Of a DNA stretch of 40,309 bases, positions 8,826 through 17,122 are shown piece after piece. Each line of letters opens with the position of its first letter. Position 1 is the first letter of the stretch. The stretch is taken from positions 1 to 40,309 of the forward strand of contig NZ_JAIGNK010000006.1 of assembly GCF_019711435.1 (NCBI RefSeq), in the 5' to 3' direction. A model generated the notes under the pieces. The model was given only the letters and a program-made list of their open reading frames with translations. It did no database searches and had not been told where the DNA came from. The position numbers and the translations under genes are program-made. The stretch is from Qipengyuania polymorpha (GTDB taxonomy: Bacteria > Pseudomonadota > Alphaproteobacteria > Sphingomonadales > Sphingomonadaceae).

Positions 8826-9377
8826 GTGAAGCTCTTCGTAGTTCTAGTCGCCGTCGTCCTGACTGCTCTCATGGTTCTTCGGCATCGGTCCAACACGGCC
8901 CACCCCGAAGGTGCCGATGGCGATTTTGTGAACGTACCTGGTGATCAATTCGCACTCATGGTCAGGGGGTGGAGCCGGGCCGAATTGGCCGACATCTTCG
9001 CGCGTTTTGCAGCCATCTATAATGTGGGCGAGCCGCAGATCGTGGAAACGACCGCACGGACCTACAGGCTCGATTGGCCCGATGGCTTGCCCGAAGCGCA
9101 AATCTGGTTTGCGGTGAATTATGTGCACTACCCATTTGATTTCGACCTGACCGGCCGGACCATCATCGCGGCTGCCAAGGTCATGGCCGGCCATTTGTCG
9201 GGCATCCCCGGAGATCGATCTGCGATCCTGTACATTCCCGAAAACGATACCGACCACGACCGCGTCCATGCGACCGATGACAGCGGCGACCATTACGTGG
9301 GCGACTTTGGAGATAGCCAGTTTCGGCAAACGAGTGAGGCTCGAAAGCCGCGCGAGGTGGACTCGCTCTTCGCGTAA
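8826..9377 (+). CDS. Unrecognised protein with N-terminal membrane anchor
   Basis: I do not recognise this 183-residue protein. It starts with GTG six bases after phoB and opens with a hydrophobic stretch (about residues 3-17) followed by RHR, as in a signal anchor with the rest outside the cytoplasm. The middle (about 30-140) looks like a folded domain with many aromatic residues and a FALMVRGWSRAELADIFARF helix. The C-terminal 40 residues are polar, rich in Asp and His, and probably disordered. No catalytic motif is evident. Tight spacing suggests co-transcription with phoB. An ATG at 8871 would remove most of the anchor. A convergent extensin-like gene begins directly at its stop codon. 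Confidence 0.7.
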   Translation: MKLFVVLVAVVLTALMVLRHRSNTAHPEGADGDFVNVPGDQFALMVRGWSRAELADIFARFAAIYNVGEPQIVETTARTYRLDWPDGLPEAQIWFAVNYVHYPFDFDLTGRTIIAAAKVMAGHLSGIPGDRSAILYIPENDTDHDRVHATDDSGDHYVGDFGDSQFRQTSEARKPREVDSLFA

Positions 9378-10103
9378 TCAGCGGCAAACGCTCACCCAGC
9401 GGCTGTCCATGTCGAAATGGAAGTGGTCCGCGTGGGCGGCGTTGTAGTCCGGTGAAAGTACCGTCGAGAAGGCGCCGCATGCTCCGTCGCGCACCTCGCG
9501 CAGGAAGCGCTGCTTGTCGCCCTCCCCCGGCCAGTCGGAAAGCACGCTGATCCGGGTGCCGTCCTCCAGAACGAAGCCCGCGATGTCTAGCGCGTTGGCG
9601 GTAGCATGCTCGCTCCACGGTCCTTCGTCGCTGCCATACATGCGGCGGCAGGAATAGGCACCGAGATGCTCAATACGGGCTACGCGACTGCCGAAGATTT
9701 CCTGCGCCACCGGGTCCAGAGTGTCGCGCTTCCAAAGTTCCATCGCGATCGCGACGGGACAGGTGGTGGCGGGTGTGTCGGGGCTGAGCGGATAGGCCGA
9801 TAGCTGCGTGCGGTCCTCGCGGCGGCATTCGCCTTCACCCACAGGCTCCAGTGTGCGGAACGCTACCCCGCTCCGCTCGAGAGTTGCGCGGCAAGCCGGG
9901 ACATCCTCGCGCAGGGCGAGGATTTTCTGCTGCGTCGCCCAGCCCTTCGGATCGTTCAGGTCGAGCGGTGCCCAAGGGTCGTGCTCGGGATGCCCGGCCA
10001 GCCAGCTACGCCCCGCTACGATCAGTCCTGCCAAGACCAGCAGCAACACGAGGCGCCGGTCGAAGACGAATTTGCCGATGTGCCGCGAAAACGTGAACTT
10101 CAA
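9378..10103 (-). CDS. Extensin-like C-terminal domain protein
   Basis: The 241-residue protein has one N-terminal membrane segment (about residues 17-32, LVLLLVLAGLIVAG) and then the bacterial extensin-like domain. Family signatures are visible: the CPVAIAMELW stretch, GAYSCRRMYG, HATANALDIAGFVL, DGACGAFSTVLSPDYNAAHADHFHFDM. The conserved His/Asp set (HATANALDIAGF and HADHFHFD) resembles LAS-type (D-Ala-D-Ala peptidase-like) metal sites, so an envelope role is likely but unproven. The proposed start is TTG at 10103, overlapping the stop of the LysE gene as TTGA. An ATG further upstream exists but would extend well into the LysE gene. It is the last gene of the minus-strand run starting at 17120. 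Confidence 0.85.
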   Translation of the reverse strand: MKFTFSRHIGKFVFDRRLVLLLVLAGLIVAGRSWLAGHPEHDPWAPLDLNDPKGWATQQKILALREDVPACRATLERSGVAFRTLEPVGEGECRREDRTQLSAYPLSPDTPATTCPVAIAMELWKRDTLDPVAQEIFGSRVARIEHLGAYSCRRMYGSDEGPWSEHATANALDIAGFVLEDGTRISVLSDWPGEGDKQRFLREVRDGACGAFSTVLSPDYNAAHADHFHFDMDSRWVSVCR

Positions 10104-10738
10104 AGCTGCGTCCCGTAAAGATCGATCGCGATGAACAGGGCGATCAGGATAAATACAAGGCCGATGCCCCGATCGATCCATCGGCGTGTCGCGGCGCGCT
10201 CCATCGCGCGGGCCATTTGCTTGCCTGCTCCGATGTAGAGCCAGCCAACCAGCAGGTCGATGACGAGCGCTATGAGTGCCAGCAATGCGATCTGCCCTCC
10301 GATCGAGCTTTCCGGATCGACAAAAGGCGGGATGATGGCAACCACGTAGATCAGCGATTTTGGATTGCCTATTGCCACGGCGATCCCGTCACGAAAGGCA
10401 TTGGTCGAAAGCTTGCGCTTGAGTTCGCCTGTTTCGTCTTCGCCCGCATGGAAAGAGTGGCGGATGGCCTGCGCCCCCAGCCATGCCAGATAAAGCACAC
10501 CGGCTACCGCCAGCGCCTTGAATGCTATCGGATAGGCCGAAGCCAGCGTGGCAAGGCCCAGCGCAGCCGCGATCCACCAGACGATGTAGCCGATCTGCAT
10601 TCCCATCAGCGCGGCCCAGCCTGCGCGCTGTCCGCGCCAGATGGCCTGCCCCATGACGAACATCATCGAGGGGCCGGGCACGATGCTGGTGAGCGCTGTC
10701 ACCCAGGCAAAGGCAATGAGGCGTTCCGGATCGAACAT
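10100..10738 (-). CDS. LysE/RhtB-family amino-acid exporter
   Basis: The 212-residue inner-membrane protein has about six hydrophobic segments. The family N-terminal signature TALTSIVPGPSMMFVMGQAI falls at about residues 13-32, and a GNPKSLIYVVAI stretch lies mid-protein. LysE/RhtB proteins export amino acids, homoserine lactones or related small molecules; the substrate here cannot be read from sequence. The ATG at 10738 has AGGGGC upstream. It starts 22 bp after the dnaE2 stop codon and overlaps the extensin-like gene by 4 bp, so it may be read from the upstream SOS promoter. A 5-bp stem in the gap is too weak to call a terminator. Confidence 0.88.
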   Translation of the reverse strand: MFDPERLIAFAWVTALTSIVPGPSMMFVMGQAIWRGQRAGWAALMGMQIGYIVWWIAAALGLATLASAYPIAFKALAVAGVLYLAWLGAQAIRHSFHAGEDETGELKRKLSTNAFRDGIAVAIGNPKSLIYVVAIIPPFVDPESSIGGQIALLALIALVIDLLVGWLYIGAGKQMARAMERAATRRWIDRGIGLVFILIALFIAIDLYGTQL

Positions 10739-10760
10739 GGCCGCGCCCCTAACGCGGACC

Positions 10761-13700
10761 TTAGTGGAAGTCGCGCGATTTCGGGATGATACGCACATCG
10801 CGCGGGTGGCCCTGATGCCAGCCGCATTCGCGATTTCCCGGTGGCGGCTCCTGCCACGGCTCGACGGGCTGGTACGGATCGTCCTTGCCCTCGCGCGCCT
10901 GTCCTGAGCCTGTCGAAGGATCGCGCGGGTTGAACTTGTCGGGCAGCGGCGACGAGACATGGTCGGCGCGGGCTAGCGGGGCGTTGAGCATGTCGTCCGA
11001 GAGCTTGTGCAGTTCGCCGGTCGCATCGGTCATGTGCTGCGCAATGACGTGGATGACCTCGTCGTCATATTCGACGCGGCCCCTCACCTCCATCAGGCGC
11101 GAGCCCATGACCACGCGGCGCTGCTTTTCCTTCAGATCCGGCCATACGACGAGGTTGATGACCCCAGTCTCGTCTTCCAGCGTGATGAAGCACACGCCCT
11201 TGGCGCTACCCGGCCGCTGGCGAATGAGCACCACGCCCGCGACATGGACCATGCTGCGGAATTTCTTCGCGCGCAGGTCGCAGGCGCGCACGAAGCCGCG
11301 CTCGGCAAGGCTGGCGCGCAGGAAGGCCATCGGGTGCGCCTTCAGGCTGAGGCGCGTGGTCTGGTAATCCGCCACCACTTCTTCGCTGAGCGGCATTTGC
11401 GGCAGCCGCGTGGCGCTCTTTTCCGCCCCCTCGTCCCGCGCCGCAGCGGCGGCGAACAGCGGCAAGTCCGGACCGCCCACGAGGCTGCGCGCGTCCCACA
11501 AGGCCTGCCTGCGGGTAAGCTGCATCGAACCGAAAGCATCGGCGCTGGCGAGCCGCTCGACATGCGCGGGACCGGTGCGGGCGCGGTCTCGCAAGGCGCG
11601 CACGTCCTCGTAAGCACCGTTTTCCTCGCGCTCGGCGACAAGCTGGGCTGCGACCGCTTCGGGCAGACCATCGATTTGCCTCAGGCCGAGCCGCAGCGCG
11701 ATATGCTTGTCGAGGCGACCGTGATCCTCCCCCGCTGGGGGAGGTGGGCCGGGCGCGCAAGCGTCCGGGTCGGAGGGGGCTGGAGAATTGCCTACCACCC
11801 CCCCTCCGTCAGCCGCTTCGCGTCTGCCACCTCCCCCAGTGGGGGAGACTTTGCCAATCTCCTCCAGCGTGCAGTCCCATTGCGACAGGTTCACATCCGC
11901 CGGCAGCACCCGCACCCCGTGTTCCGCCGCATCGCGCACAATCTGTGCGGGCGCATAGAAGCCCATCGGCTGCGAATTGAGCAGCGCGCAGGCGAAGGCC
12001 GCGGGGAAGTGGCATTTGAGCCAGCTCGACACATAGACCAGATGCGCGAAGCTGGCCGCGTGGCTCTCGGGAAAGCCATATTCGCCAAAACCGCGGATCT
12101 GGTTGAAGCAGCGCTGCGCGAATTCTCGGTCATAGCCGCGCGTGACCATGCGCTCGACCATCATGTCCTGCAGTTCGTCTACCATGCCCCGGCTGCGGAA
12201 GGTCGCCATGGCCTTGCGCAGCCGGTTCGCCTCTTTCGAAGAGAACTTCGCCGCATCGAGCGCGATCTTCATCGCTTGTTCCTGGAAAATCGGCACACCC
12301 AGCGTGCGCTCGAGGATGCTCGACAGCTCGTCGGGCGGCCCGTGCTGCGGCGATGGTGCGGGTATCACCACCGGTTCCGCCCCGCGGCGGCGCTTCAAAT
12401 AGGGATGCACCATGTCGCCCTGAATCGGACCGGGTCGCACGATGGCAACCTGGATGACGAGGTCGTAGAATGCACGCGGGCGCAGGCGGGGCAGCATGTT
12501 CATCTGCGCGCGGCTTTCTACCTGGAACACGCCGAGCGAATCCCCCTTGCGCAGCATGGCATAGGTTTCCGGGTCCTCGCGCGGGACATTGGCGAGGGTG
12601 AGCTGGCGGCCGTGGTGGTCGCCCAGAAGGTCGAGGCACTTCTTGATGCAGGTCAGCATGCCCAGCGCCAGCACGTCGACCTTGAGGATGCCGAGCGCCT
12701 CGATATCGTCCTTGTCCCATTCGATGAAACTGCGCTCGGGCATGGCGCCATTGCCCACCGGCACCGTTTCGGTGAGCGCGCCTTCGGTGAGGATGAAACC
12801 GCCCACATGCTGCGACAAATGACGCGGCATTCCAATCATTTGCTCGGTCAGCTTGAGAACGCGCTTCAGGTGGGGGTCGGCCACATCCATGCCCGTTTCG
12901 GCGGCGTGCTTCTCGCTGATCTCACGGCCCCACCCGCCCCACACCGTCTTGGCGAGGGCCGCCGTGACGTCCTCCGTCAGCCCCATCGCCTTGCCCACCT
13001 CGCGGATCGCCATGCGCGGGCGGTAGTGGATGACCGTGGCGCATAGTCCGGCGCGGTGGCGGCCGTATTTGCGGTAGAGATACTGGATGACCTCCTCGCG
13101 CCGCTCGTGCTCGAAATCGACGTCGATATCGGGCGGCTCCTTGCGGTCTTCGGAGATGAAGCGATCGAACAACAGCTGGTGCTGCGCCGGGTCGACATTG
13201 GTGATGCCGAGGCAATAGCAGACCGCCGAATTGGCCGCGCTGCCGCGGCCCTGACACAGGATCGGCGGGTCGACCTTCTGCCTCGCAAAATCGACGATGT
13301 CCTTGATGGTCAGGAAATAGCGCGCAAGATCCATCTTGCCGATGAGCGCCAGTTCCTTGTGCAGCGTTTCGGTGACGCTGTCGGGCACGCCTTCGGGATA
13401 GCGCCATTCGGCCCCCTTCCACGTCTCGCTTTCGAGATAGTCCTGCGGTTCAGCGCCGCCGGGATAGAGCTCTTCGGGATATTCGTACTGCAGTTCGTCG
13501 AGGCTGAAACCGCAGGCATCGGCCACCTCGCGCGCGGCGGAAATGGCGTGCGGCCAGCGCTCGAACAGGCGGCACATGGTCTCGGGCGGCTTGAGGTAGC
13601 GTTCCGCATTGCCGTGGAGCAGGTGCCCGGCGCGTGCCACGGTGGTCTTGTGATGGATGGCAGTCATCACGTCCTGCAGCGGGCGACGGTCGGGCGTGGC

Positions 13701-14441
13701 GTAATGCACATCGTTGGTGGCGAGGATGGAGAGGCTGTTCGCGCGTGCCAGCGTGTCCAGCTGTTCGATCCGAGCGATGTCGCTGTCGGTGTAGAGGAAG
13801 GCGGCGGCGATATGGCGGAGCGTGGGGAGTTGCGCCGTGAGGTGAGGAAGGATTTCGGCGAAGGTCCCGGTGAACGGCACCCGGCCGGATTGTTCTGCAA
13901 CCTCACCAGCCTTGCCGCGAAACGGGACGACGTTGCTCTCGACCTCGATGGTGAACTTTGCATCCAGATCGCGCGGCGGCACGAGGATCAATTGCACGCC
14001 CGCACTATGCTTCGCCAGCATCGCGAGGCTGATGTCGCACGCGCCCTTCTCCTGCCACTCGCCCGACAGCGTGCGCATCCGCCCCGCAGAGATCAGGCGG
14101 CAGAGGCGGCCATAGGCCTTGCGGCTCTTGGGATAGGCGAGAAAGGCCAGCCCCTCGACCGTTTCGATGCGGCAGCCGATGCAGGGCTTCAGCTTGAGCG
14201 TCTTGGCCTCGGTATGCACGCGCACCACGCCTGCCATGGTATTGGCATCGGCGATCCCGATCGCGTCATAGCCCAGCGCGCGGGCCTGCAGCACGAGGTC
14301 CACCGCGTCCGATGCGCCGCGCAGGAAGCTGAAGCAGGAAACGAGGCCCAGTTCGACGAAGGCGCTGCGCGGCGGCGCGTCTATGCCGTCCGGATCGATC
14401 TCGATCGTGCGCTTGAGTATCTGCTGGTCGTTCTCAGGCAT
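10761..14441 (-). CDS. dnaE2: Error-prone DNA polymerase DnaE2 (ImuC)
   Basis: The 1226-residue C-family polymerase performs translesion synthesis with ImuA and ImuB during the SOS response. The N-terminal PHP domain (about residues 26-300) reads FVELGLVSCFSFLRGAS: the first metal-binding His of the usual ELH motif is Gly. The palm contains PDIDVDFEHERREEV (about 437-451) with catalytic aspartates, the middle has SDSLGVFQVESRAQM-type sequence, and an OB fold (about 1060-1130) contains GVCFITLEDETGVINLVVW. The ATG at 14441 starts one base after the UdgX stop. Two anomalies: a Gly/Pro-rich in-frame insert at about 865-905 encoded by an inverted repeat (11726-11848), and a STGSGQA segment near the C-terminus from a short dispersed repeat. 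It is longer than most DnaE2, partly through the insert. Confidence 0.95.
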   Translation of the reverse strand: MPENDQQILKRTIEIDPDGIDAPPRSAFVELGLVSCFSFLRGASDAVDLVLQARALGYDAIGIADANTMAGVVRVHTEAKTLKLKPCIGCRIETVEGLAFLAYPKSRKAYGRLCRLISAGRMRTLSGEWQEKGACDISLAMLAKHSAGVQLILVPPRDLDAKFTIEVESNVVPFRGKAGEVAEQSGRVPFTGTFAEILPHLTAQLPTLRHIAAAFLYTDSDIARIEQLDTLARANSLSILATNDVHYATPDRRPLQDVMTAIHHKTTVARAGHLLHGNAERYLKPPETMCRLFERWPHAISAAREVADACGFSLDELQYEYPEELYPGGAEPQDYLESETWKGAEWRYPEGVPDSVTETLHKELALIGKMDLARYFLTIKDIVDFARQKVDPPILCQGRGSAANSAVCYCLGITNVDPAQHQLLFDRFISEDRKEPPDIDVDFEHERREEVIQYLYRKYGRHRAGLCATVIHYRPRMAIREVGKAMGLTEDVTAALAKTVWGGWGREISEKHAAETGMDVADPHLKRVLKLTEQMIGMPRHLSQHVGGFILTEGALTETVPVGNGAMPERSFIEWDKDDIEALGILKVDVLALGMLTCIKKCLDLLGDHHGRQLTLANVPREDPETYAMLRKGDSLGVFQVESRAQMNMLPRLRPRAFYDLVIQVAIVRPGPIQGDMVHPYLKRRRGAEPVVIPAPSPQHGPPDELSSILERTLGVPIFQEQAMKIALDAAKFSSKEANRLRKAMATFRSRGMVDELQDMMVERMVTRGYDREFAQRCFNQIRGFGEYGFPESHAASFAHLVYVSSWLKCHFPAAFACALLNSQPMGFYAPAQIVRDAAEHGVRVLPADVNLSQWDCTLEEIGKVSPTGGGGRREAADGGGVVGNSPAPSDPDACAPGPPPPAGEDHGRLDKHIALRLGLRQIDGLPEAVAAQLVAEREENGAYEDVRALRDRARTGPAHVERLASADAFGSMQLTRRQALWDARSLVGGPDLPLFAAAAARDEGAEKSATRLPQMPLSEEVVADYQTTRLSLKAHPMAFLRASLAERGFVRACDLRAKKFRSMVHVAGVVLIRQRPGSAKGVCFITLEDETGVINLVVWPDLKEKQRRVVMGSRLMEVRGRVEYDDEVIHVIAQHMTDATGELHKLSDDMLNAPLARADHVSSPLPDKFNPRDPSTGSGQAREGKDDPYQPVEPWQEPPPGNRECGWHQGHPRDVRIIPKSRDFH
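10897..10920. repeat. Short dispersed-type repeat inside the 3' end of dnaE2
   Basis: The minus strand reads TCCTTCGACAGGCTCAGGAC followed by AGGC. I recognise this from memory as a widespread short intergenic-type repeat in proteobacterial genomes. Here it is translated in the dnaE2 frame as a linker with STGSGQA between the OB region and the C-terminal tail. Only one copy is in the window, so repeat status rests on recall. Confidence 0.55.
11726..11848. repeat. Inverted-repeat element inserted in frame in dnaE2
   Basis: Two related arms face each other. The left end has stem CCTCCCCC-GCT-GGGGGAGG (11726-11744). The right end has CTCCCCC-AGT-GGGGGAG (11831-11847). Inside, each arm continues GGTGG, then a GCGCAAGCG or GCGAAGCG segment, then CGGAGGGGG, so the right half is a diverged reverse complement of the left. 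The frame stays open and encodes about 41 residues dominated by Gly, Pro, Ala and Arg between the conserved polymerase blocks around EEIGKVS and LRLGLRQIDGLP. The structure resembles intergenic palindromic repeats rather than coding sequence. Confidence 0.75.
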
Positions 14442-14442
14442 C

Positions 14443-15879
14443 TCACACCAGCTCCTCCAGCCGCGCGCGCACGGCAGCAAGATCGGCATCGAACAGCCGC
14501 GCCTGCTCCTCGCGTGCAGGGCCGTCGAGGCGCAGGAGATAGGAGGGGTGCGCGGTGACCCAGAGTTCGCTGCCATCCTCCAGCGGGATAGGCGCACCGC
14601 GAACTCTCGAAATGCTCACCGTCTTGCCGAGCATCCCGCGCGCTGCGCTCGCGCCCATGGCGAGCACCAGCTTGGGCTTTACTATGGCGCGTTCGCTCTC
14701 GATCCACCAGCGGCAGGTGTCGATTTCCTTCGCGCCCGGGTTCTGGTGGAGCCGCCGCTTGCCGCGCTGGACATATTTGAAATGCTTCACCGCATTGGTG
14801 ACATAGGCCGCACGGCGGTCAATCCCGACCTTCTCCAGATGCGCGTCGAGCAATTGTCCGGCAGGCCCGACGAAGGGACGGCCGGTCTGGTCCTCCTGGT
14901 CGCCGGGCTGTTCGCCGACAATCATCAGCGCAGCGTTCTGCGGCCCCTCGCCCATCACGGCGTGGTTGTTGAGTTGGCCGATAGGGCATTTGCGACAGCC
15001 ATGGATCGCCTTGTCGATGGCAGCGAGCGTATCGGGCCGCTCCTCGAATTCGAGCGCGCCTTTCTCGACCATCTTTGCCTCACGCCCCTGCGCGCCTGCG
15101 ATGAGGTCGGGGATGAGCGCGGCCTCGGGCATGTTCTTCCAATATTTCTTCGGCATCTCTTTCAGCATCGCGCCGATTTTCAGCCGTGCGGGGTTGAAGA
15201 TGGAGGCGTAGTAGGTGCGCCAGAGATCCTCCATCGGATCGCCGCCGGGCGCATCGTGGCGCTCGGCAGGCGGGCCTTCGGACATGGTCTGCGTATCCCA
15301 GTGCAGGCTCCCGCGCGGAGTCAGGATGGACCAGCGCATGTTCGAAAAACGCCGCATGAAGAAGCCCGCATTGGCGCGCAGGATATGGTGCTCGGGCTCG
15401 AACCAGGCGACGTAATGCTCGCCCACTTCCTCATCCTCGCTCTCGACCAGACGGAAGCGGACGAAGGCGTGCATCTTGTGGCTGTCGCGCCGGACATTCT
15501 TGTCGAGCTCTTCCACCCGCCGCACGTCGAGATCGGCCTTGTCCTCCATCATGCGGGGGTTCGACTGCAATCGCCAGAGCAGGCGGTAGAGCAACGCGAA
15601 CCGCTCGGGGTCGGAATGGAGGATGGCGTTCCGCGCAAGGCTCACGAAGCGCCGATTGGCGCGCACCGGCTTTGCGTCCATCGGCGGCACAGGCATGCGC
15701 CGCTCGCCATGCGCGAAGAGATCCCCGCTACCGCCCGGCTCGACCCAGGCGATACGGTCGGGCGGCACGTCGCACTGGACGAGCGCACGCGCGCGTTCGC
15801 GCCAGAAGTCGAAATCGTCCGCCTCGGGCAAATGCACCACGTAATAGGTGCCGAGCTTGACGTGCTGGAGGGCAGTCAT
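14443..15879 (-). CDS. DUF4130-UdgX fusion (uracil-DNA crosslinking glycosylase)
   Basis: The 478-residue protein has two parts. Residues 1 to about 250 match the DUF4130 type (family found linked to UDG and radical SAM), with HAFVRFRLVE and WSILTPRGSLHWD. Residues about 255-478 form a family-4-like uracil-DNA glycosylase: CRKCPIG (Cys295, Cys298), the uracil-site motif GEQPGDQED (323-331), GRPFVGPAGQLLD, and HPSYLLR near the C-terminus. The loop KRRLHQNP (374-381) is the UdgX signature, usually KRRIH; its His378 is expected to attack the abasic sugar and trap the enzyme covalently at uracil sites. Only three cysteines occur in this half (295, 298, 389). His365 in NAVKHFK sits where family-4 enzymes have a cluster Cys. 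The gene overlaps the radical-SAM gene as ATGA and lies one base before dnaE2. Confidence 0.93.
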   Translation of the reverse strand: MTALQHVKLGTYYVVHLPEADDFDFWRERARALVQCDVPPDRIAWVEPGGSGDLFAHGERRMPVPPMDAKPVRANRRFVSLARNAILHSDPERFALLYRLLWRLQSNPRMMEDKADLDVRRVEELDKNVRRDSHKMHAFVRFRLVESEDEEVGEHYVAWFEPEHHILRANAGFFMRRFSNMRWSILTPRGSLHWDTQTMSEGPPAERHDAPGGDPMEDLWRTYYASIFNPARLKIGAMLKEMPKKYWKNMPEAALIPDLIAGAQGREAKMVEKGALEFEERPDTLAAIDKAIHGCRKCPIGQLNNHAVMGEGPQNAALMIVGEQPGDQEDQTGRPFVGPAGQLLDAHLEKVGIDRRAAYVTNAVKHFKYVQRGKRRLHQNPGAKEIDTCRWWIESERAIVKPKLVLAMGASAARGMLGKTVSISRVRGAPIPLEDGSELWVTAHPSYLLRLDGPAREEQARLFDADLAAVRARLEELV

Positions 15880-17120
15880 GCGGCGAACAGTTCCAGCTGC
15901 TCGGACTTGGGCGCGAGCAGGCTGCGCAGGTCCGCGCGGTCGGTGAGCGTGATGGGGCGCCAGTCCACCGTCACGATGAAGGGCCGCACCTTGGTGATGG
16001 ATTGGGTGAGCAGCGCCACATCATCAAGCCGCAGCGCGCGGTGGCGGCGGCTCGCCAGTATCTTGCCCACCGCCTTCACGCCGAGGCCGGGGACACGCAG
16101 CAATTGCTCCTTGCTAGCGCGGTTCACATCGACCGGGAAGGCCTCACGAAACTTGAGCGCCCAAGCTAGCTTGGGGTCGATATCGAGCGGCAAGTTCCCG
16201 TCCGCCTCGGTCGCCTGCATCACATCGGTCGGCTTGTAGCCGTAGAAACGCATCAGCCAGTCCGACTGGTAGAGCCGGTGTTCGCGGATAAGCGGCGGGC
16301 GCTTCAGCGGCAGCACGGCGCTGGCATCGGGAATGGGCGAGAAGGCGCTATAATAGACGCGGCGCAGGCGGAAGTTGTCGTAGAGCCGGCTCGCCTTGCC
16401 CACGATATCCGCATCGGTGGCGGCATCGGCGCCGACAATCATCTGGGTCGACTGGCCTGCGGGCGCAAAGCGGGGCGCGTGCTTGAAGCGCTTCCTTGCA
16501 TCTTTCGCTTCGACAAGATCGGCCTTCACCTTGCCCATCGCGCCTTCGATCTGGCGCGCATCCTTGTCGGGCGCAAGGCGGGTCAACCCGCTGTCGGTCG
16601 GCAATTCGACATTGATCGAGACGCGGTCGGCATAAAGCCCCGCCTGGTGGACGATTTCAGGGTCCGCCTCCGGGATGGTCTTCAAATGGATATAGCCGCG
16701 AAAATCATGCTCTTCGCGCAGGATCCGCGCGACCTCGACGATCTGCTCCATCGTGTGGTTCGAACTCTTCACGATGCCGGAGGAGAGGAACAACCCCTCG
16801 ATGTAATTGCGCCGGTAGAAGGCGAGCGTGAGGTCCACCACTTCCTGAGGGCTGAAACGCGCCCGCGCCACGTTCGAGCTCTTGCGATTGACGCAGTAAT
16901 GGCAGTCGAAAACGCAGTGGTTGGTCAGCAATATCTTGAGCAGCGAGATGCAGCGGCCATCGGGCGCATAGGCGTGGCAGATGCCCATCCCCTCGGTCGA
17001 GCCGATGCCCTTCCCGCCCAGGCTGTTCTTCTTCCCCGTGCCGGACGAGGCGCAGGACGCATCATATTTCGCCGCATCGGCGAGAATTTCGAGCTTCTGA
17101 AGGACAGTCTGTGCGGTCAT
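15876..17120 (-). CDS. UDG-linked radical SAM protein, putative DNA modification/repair
   Basis: The 414-residue protein belongs to the radical-SAM group that travels with UDG/DUF4130 genes; its reaction is unknown. The N-terminus has the family stretch KLEILADAAKYDASCASSG. The cluster motif is CVFDCHYC (Cys69, 73, 76), a CX3CX2C radical-SAM motif. FLSSGIVKS follows at the SAM site. A helix-hairpin-helix DNA-binding segment near the C-terminus reads LLRVPGLGVKAVGKILASRR. The start is ATG 17120, because the conserved N-terminus follows within a few residues. There is no ribosome site, and a LexA box ends two bases upstream. The stop overlaps the next start. It is the first gene of the SOS operon. 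Confidence 0.92.
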   Translation of the reverse strand: MTAQTVLQKLEILADAAKYDASCASSGTGKKNSLGGKGIGSTEGMGICHAYAPDGRCISLLKILLTNHCVFDCHYCVNRKSSNVARARFSPQEVVDLTLAFYRRNYIEGLFLSSGIVKSSNHTMEQIVEVARILREEHDFRGYIHLKTIPEADPEIVHQAGLYADRVSINVELPTDSGLTRLAPDKDARQIEGAMGKVKADLVEAKDARKRFKHAPRFAPAGQSTQMIVGADAATDADIVGKASRLYDNFRLRRVYYSAFSPIPDASAVLPLKRPPLIREHRLYQSDWLMRFYGYKPTDVMQATEADGNLPLDIDPKLAWALKFREAFPVDVNRASKEQLLRVPGLGVKAVGKILASRRHRALRLDDVALLTQSITKVRPFIVTVDWRPITLTDRADLRSLLAPKSEQLELFAA

Positions 17121-17122
17121 TT

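Noticed and set aside
11007..16239. Long plus-strand open frames opposite dnaE2 and udgX (for example 13056-14558 and 14383-16239)
   Set aside because: Their translations are low in family signal and rich in Arg, His and Ala, and the opposite strand encodes complete recognisable enzymes.
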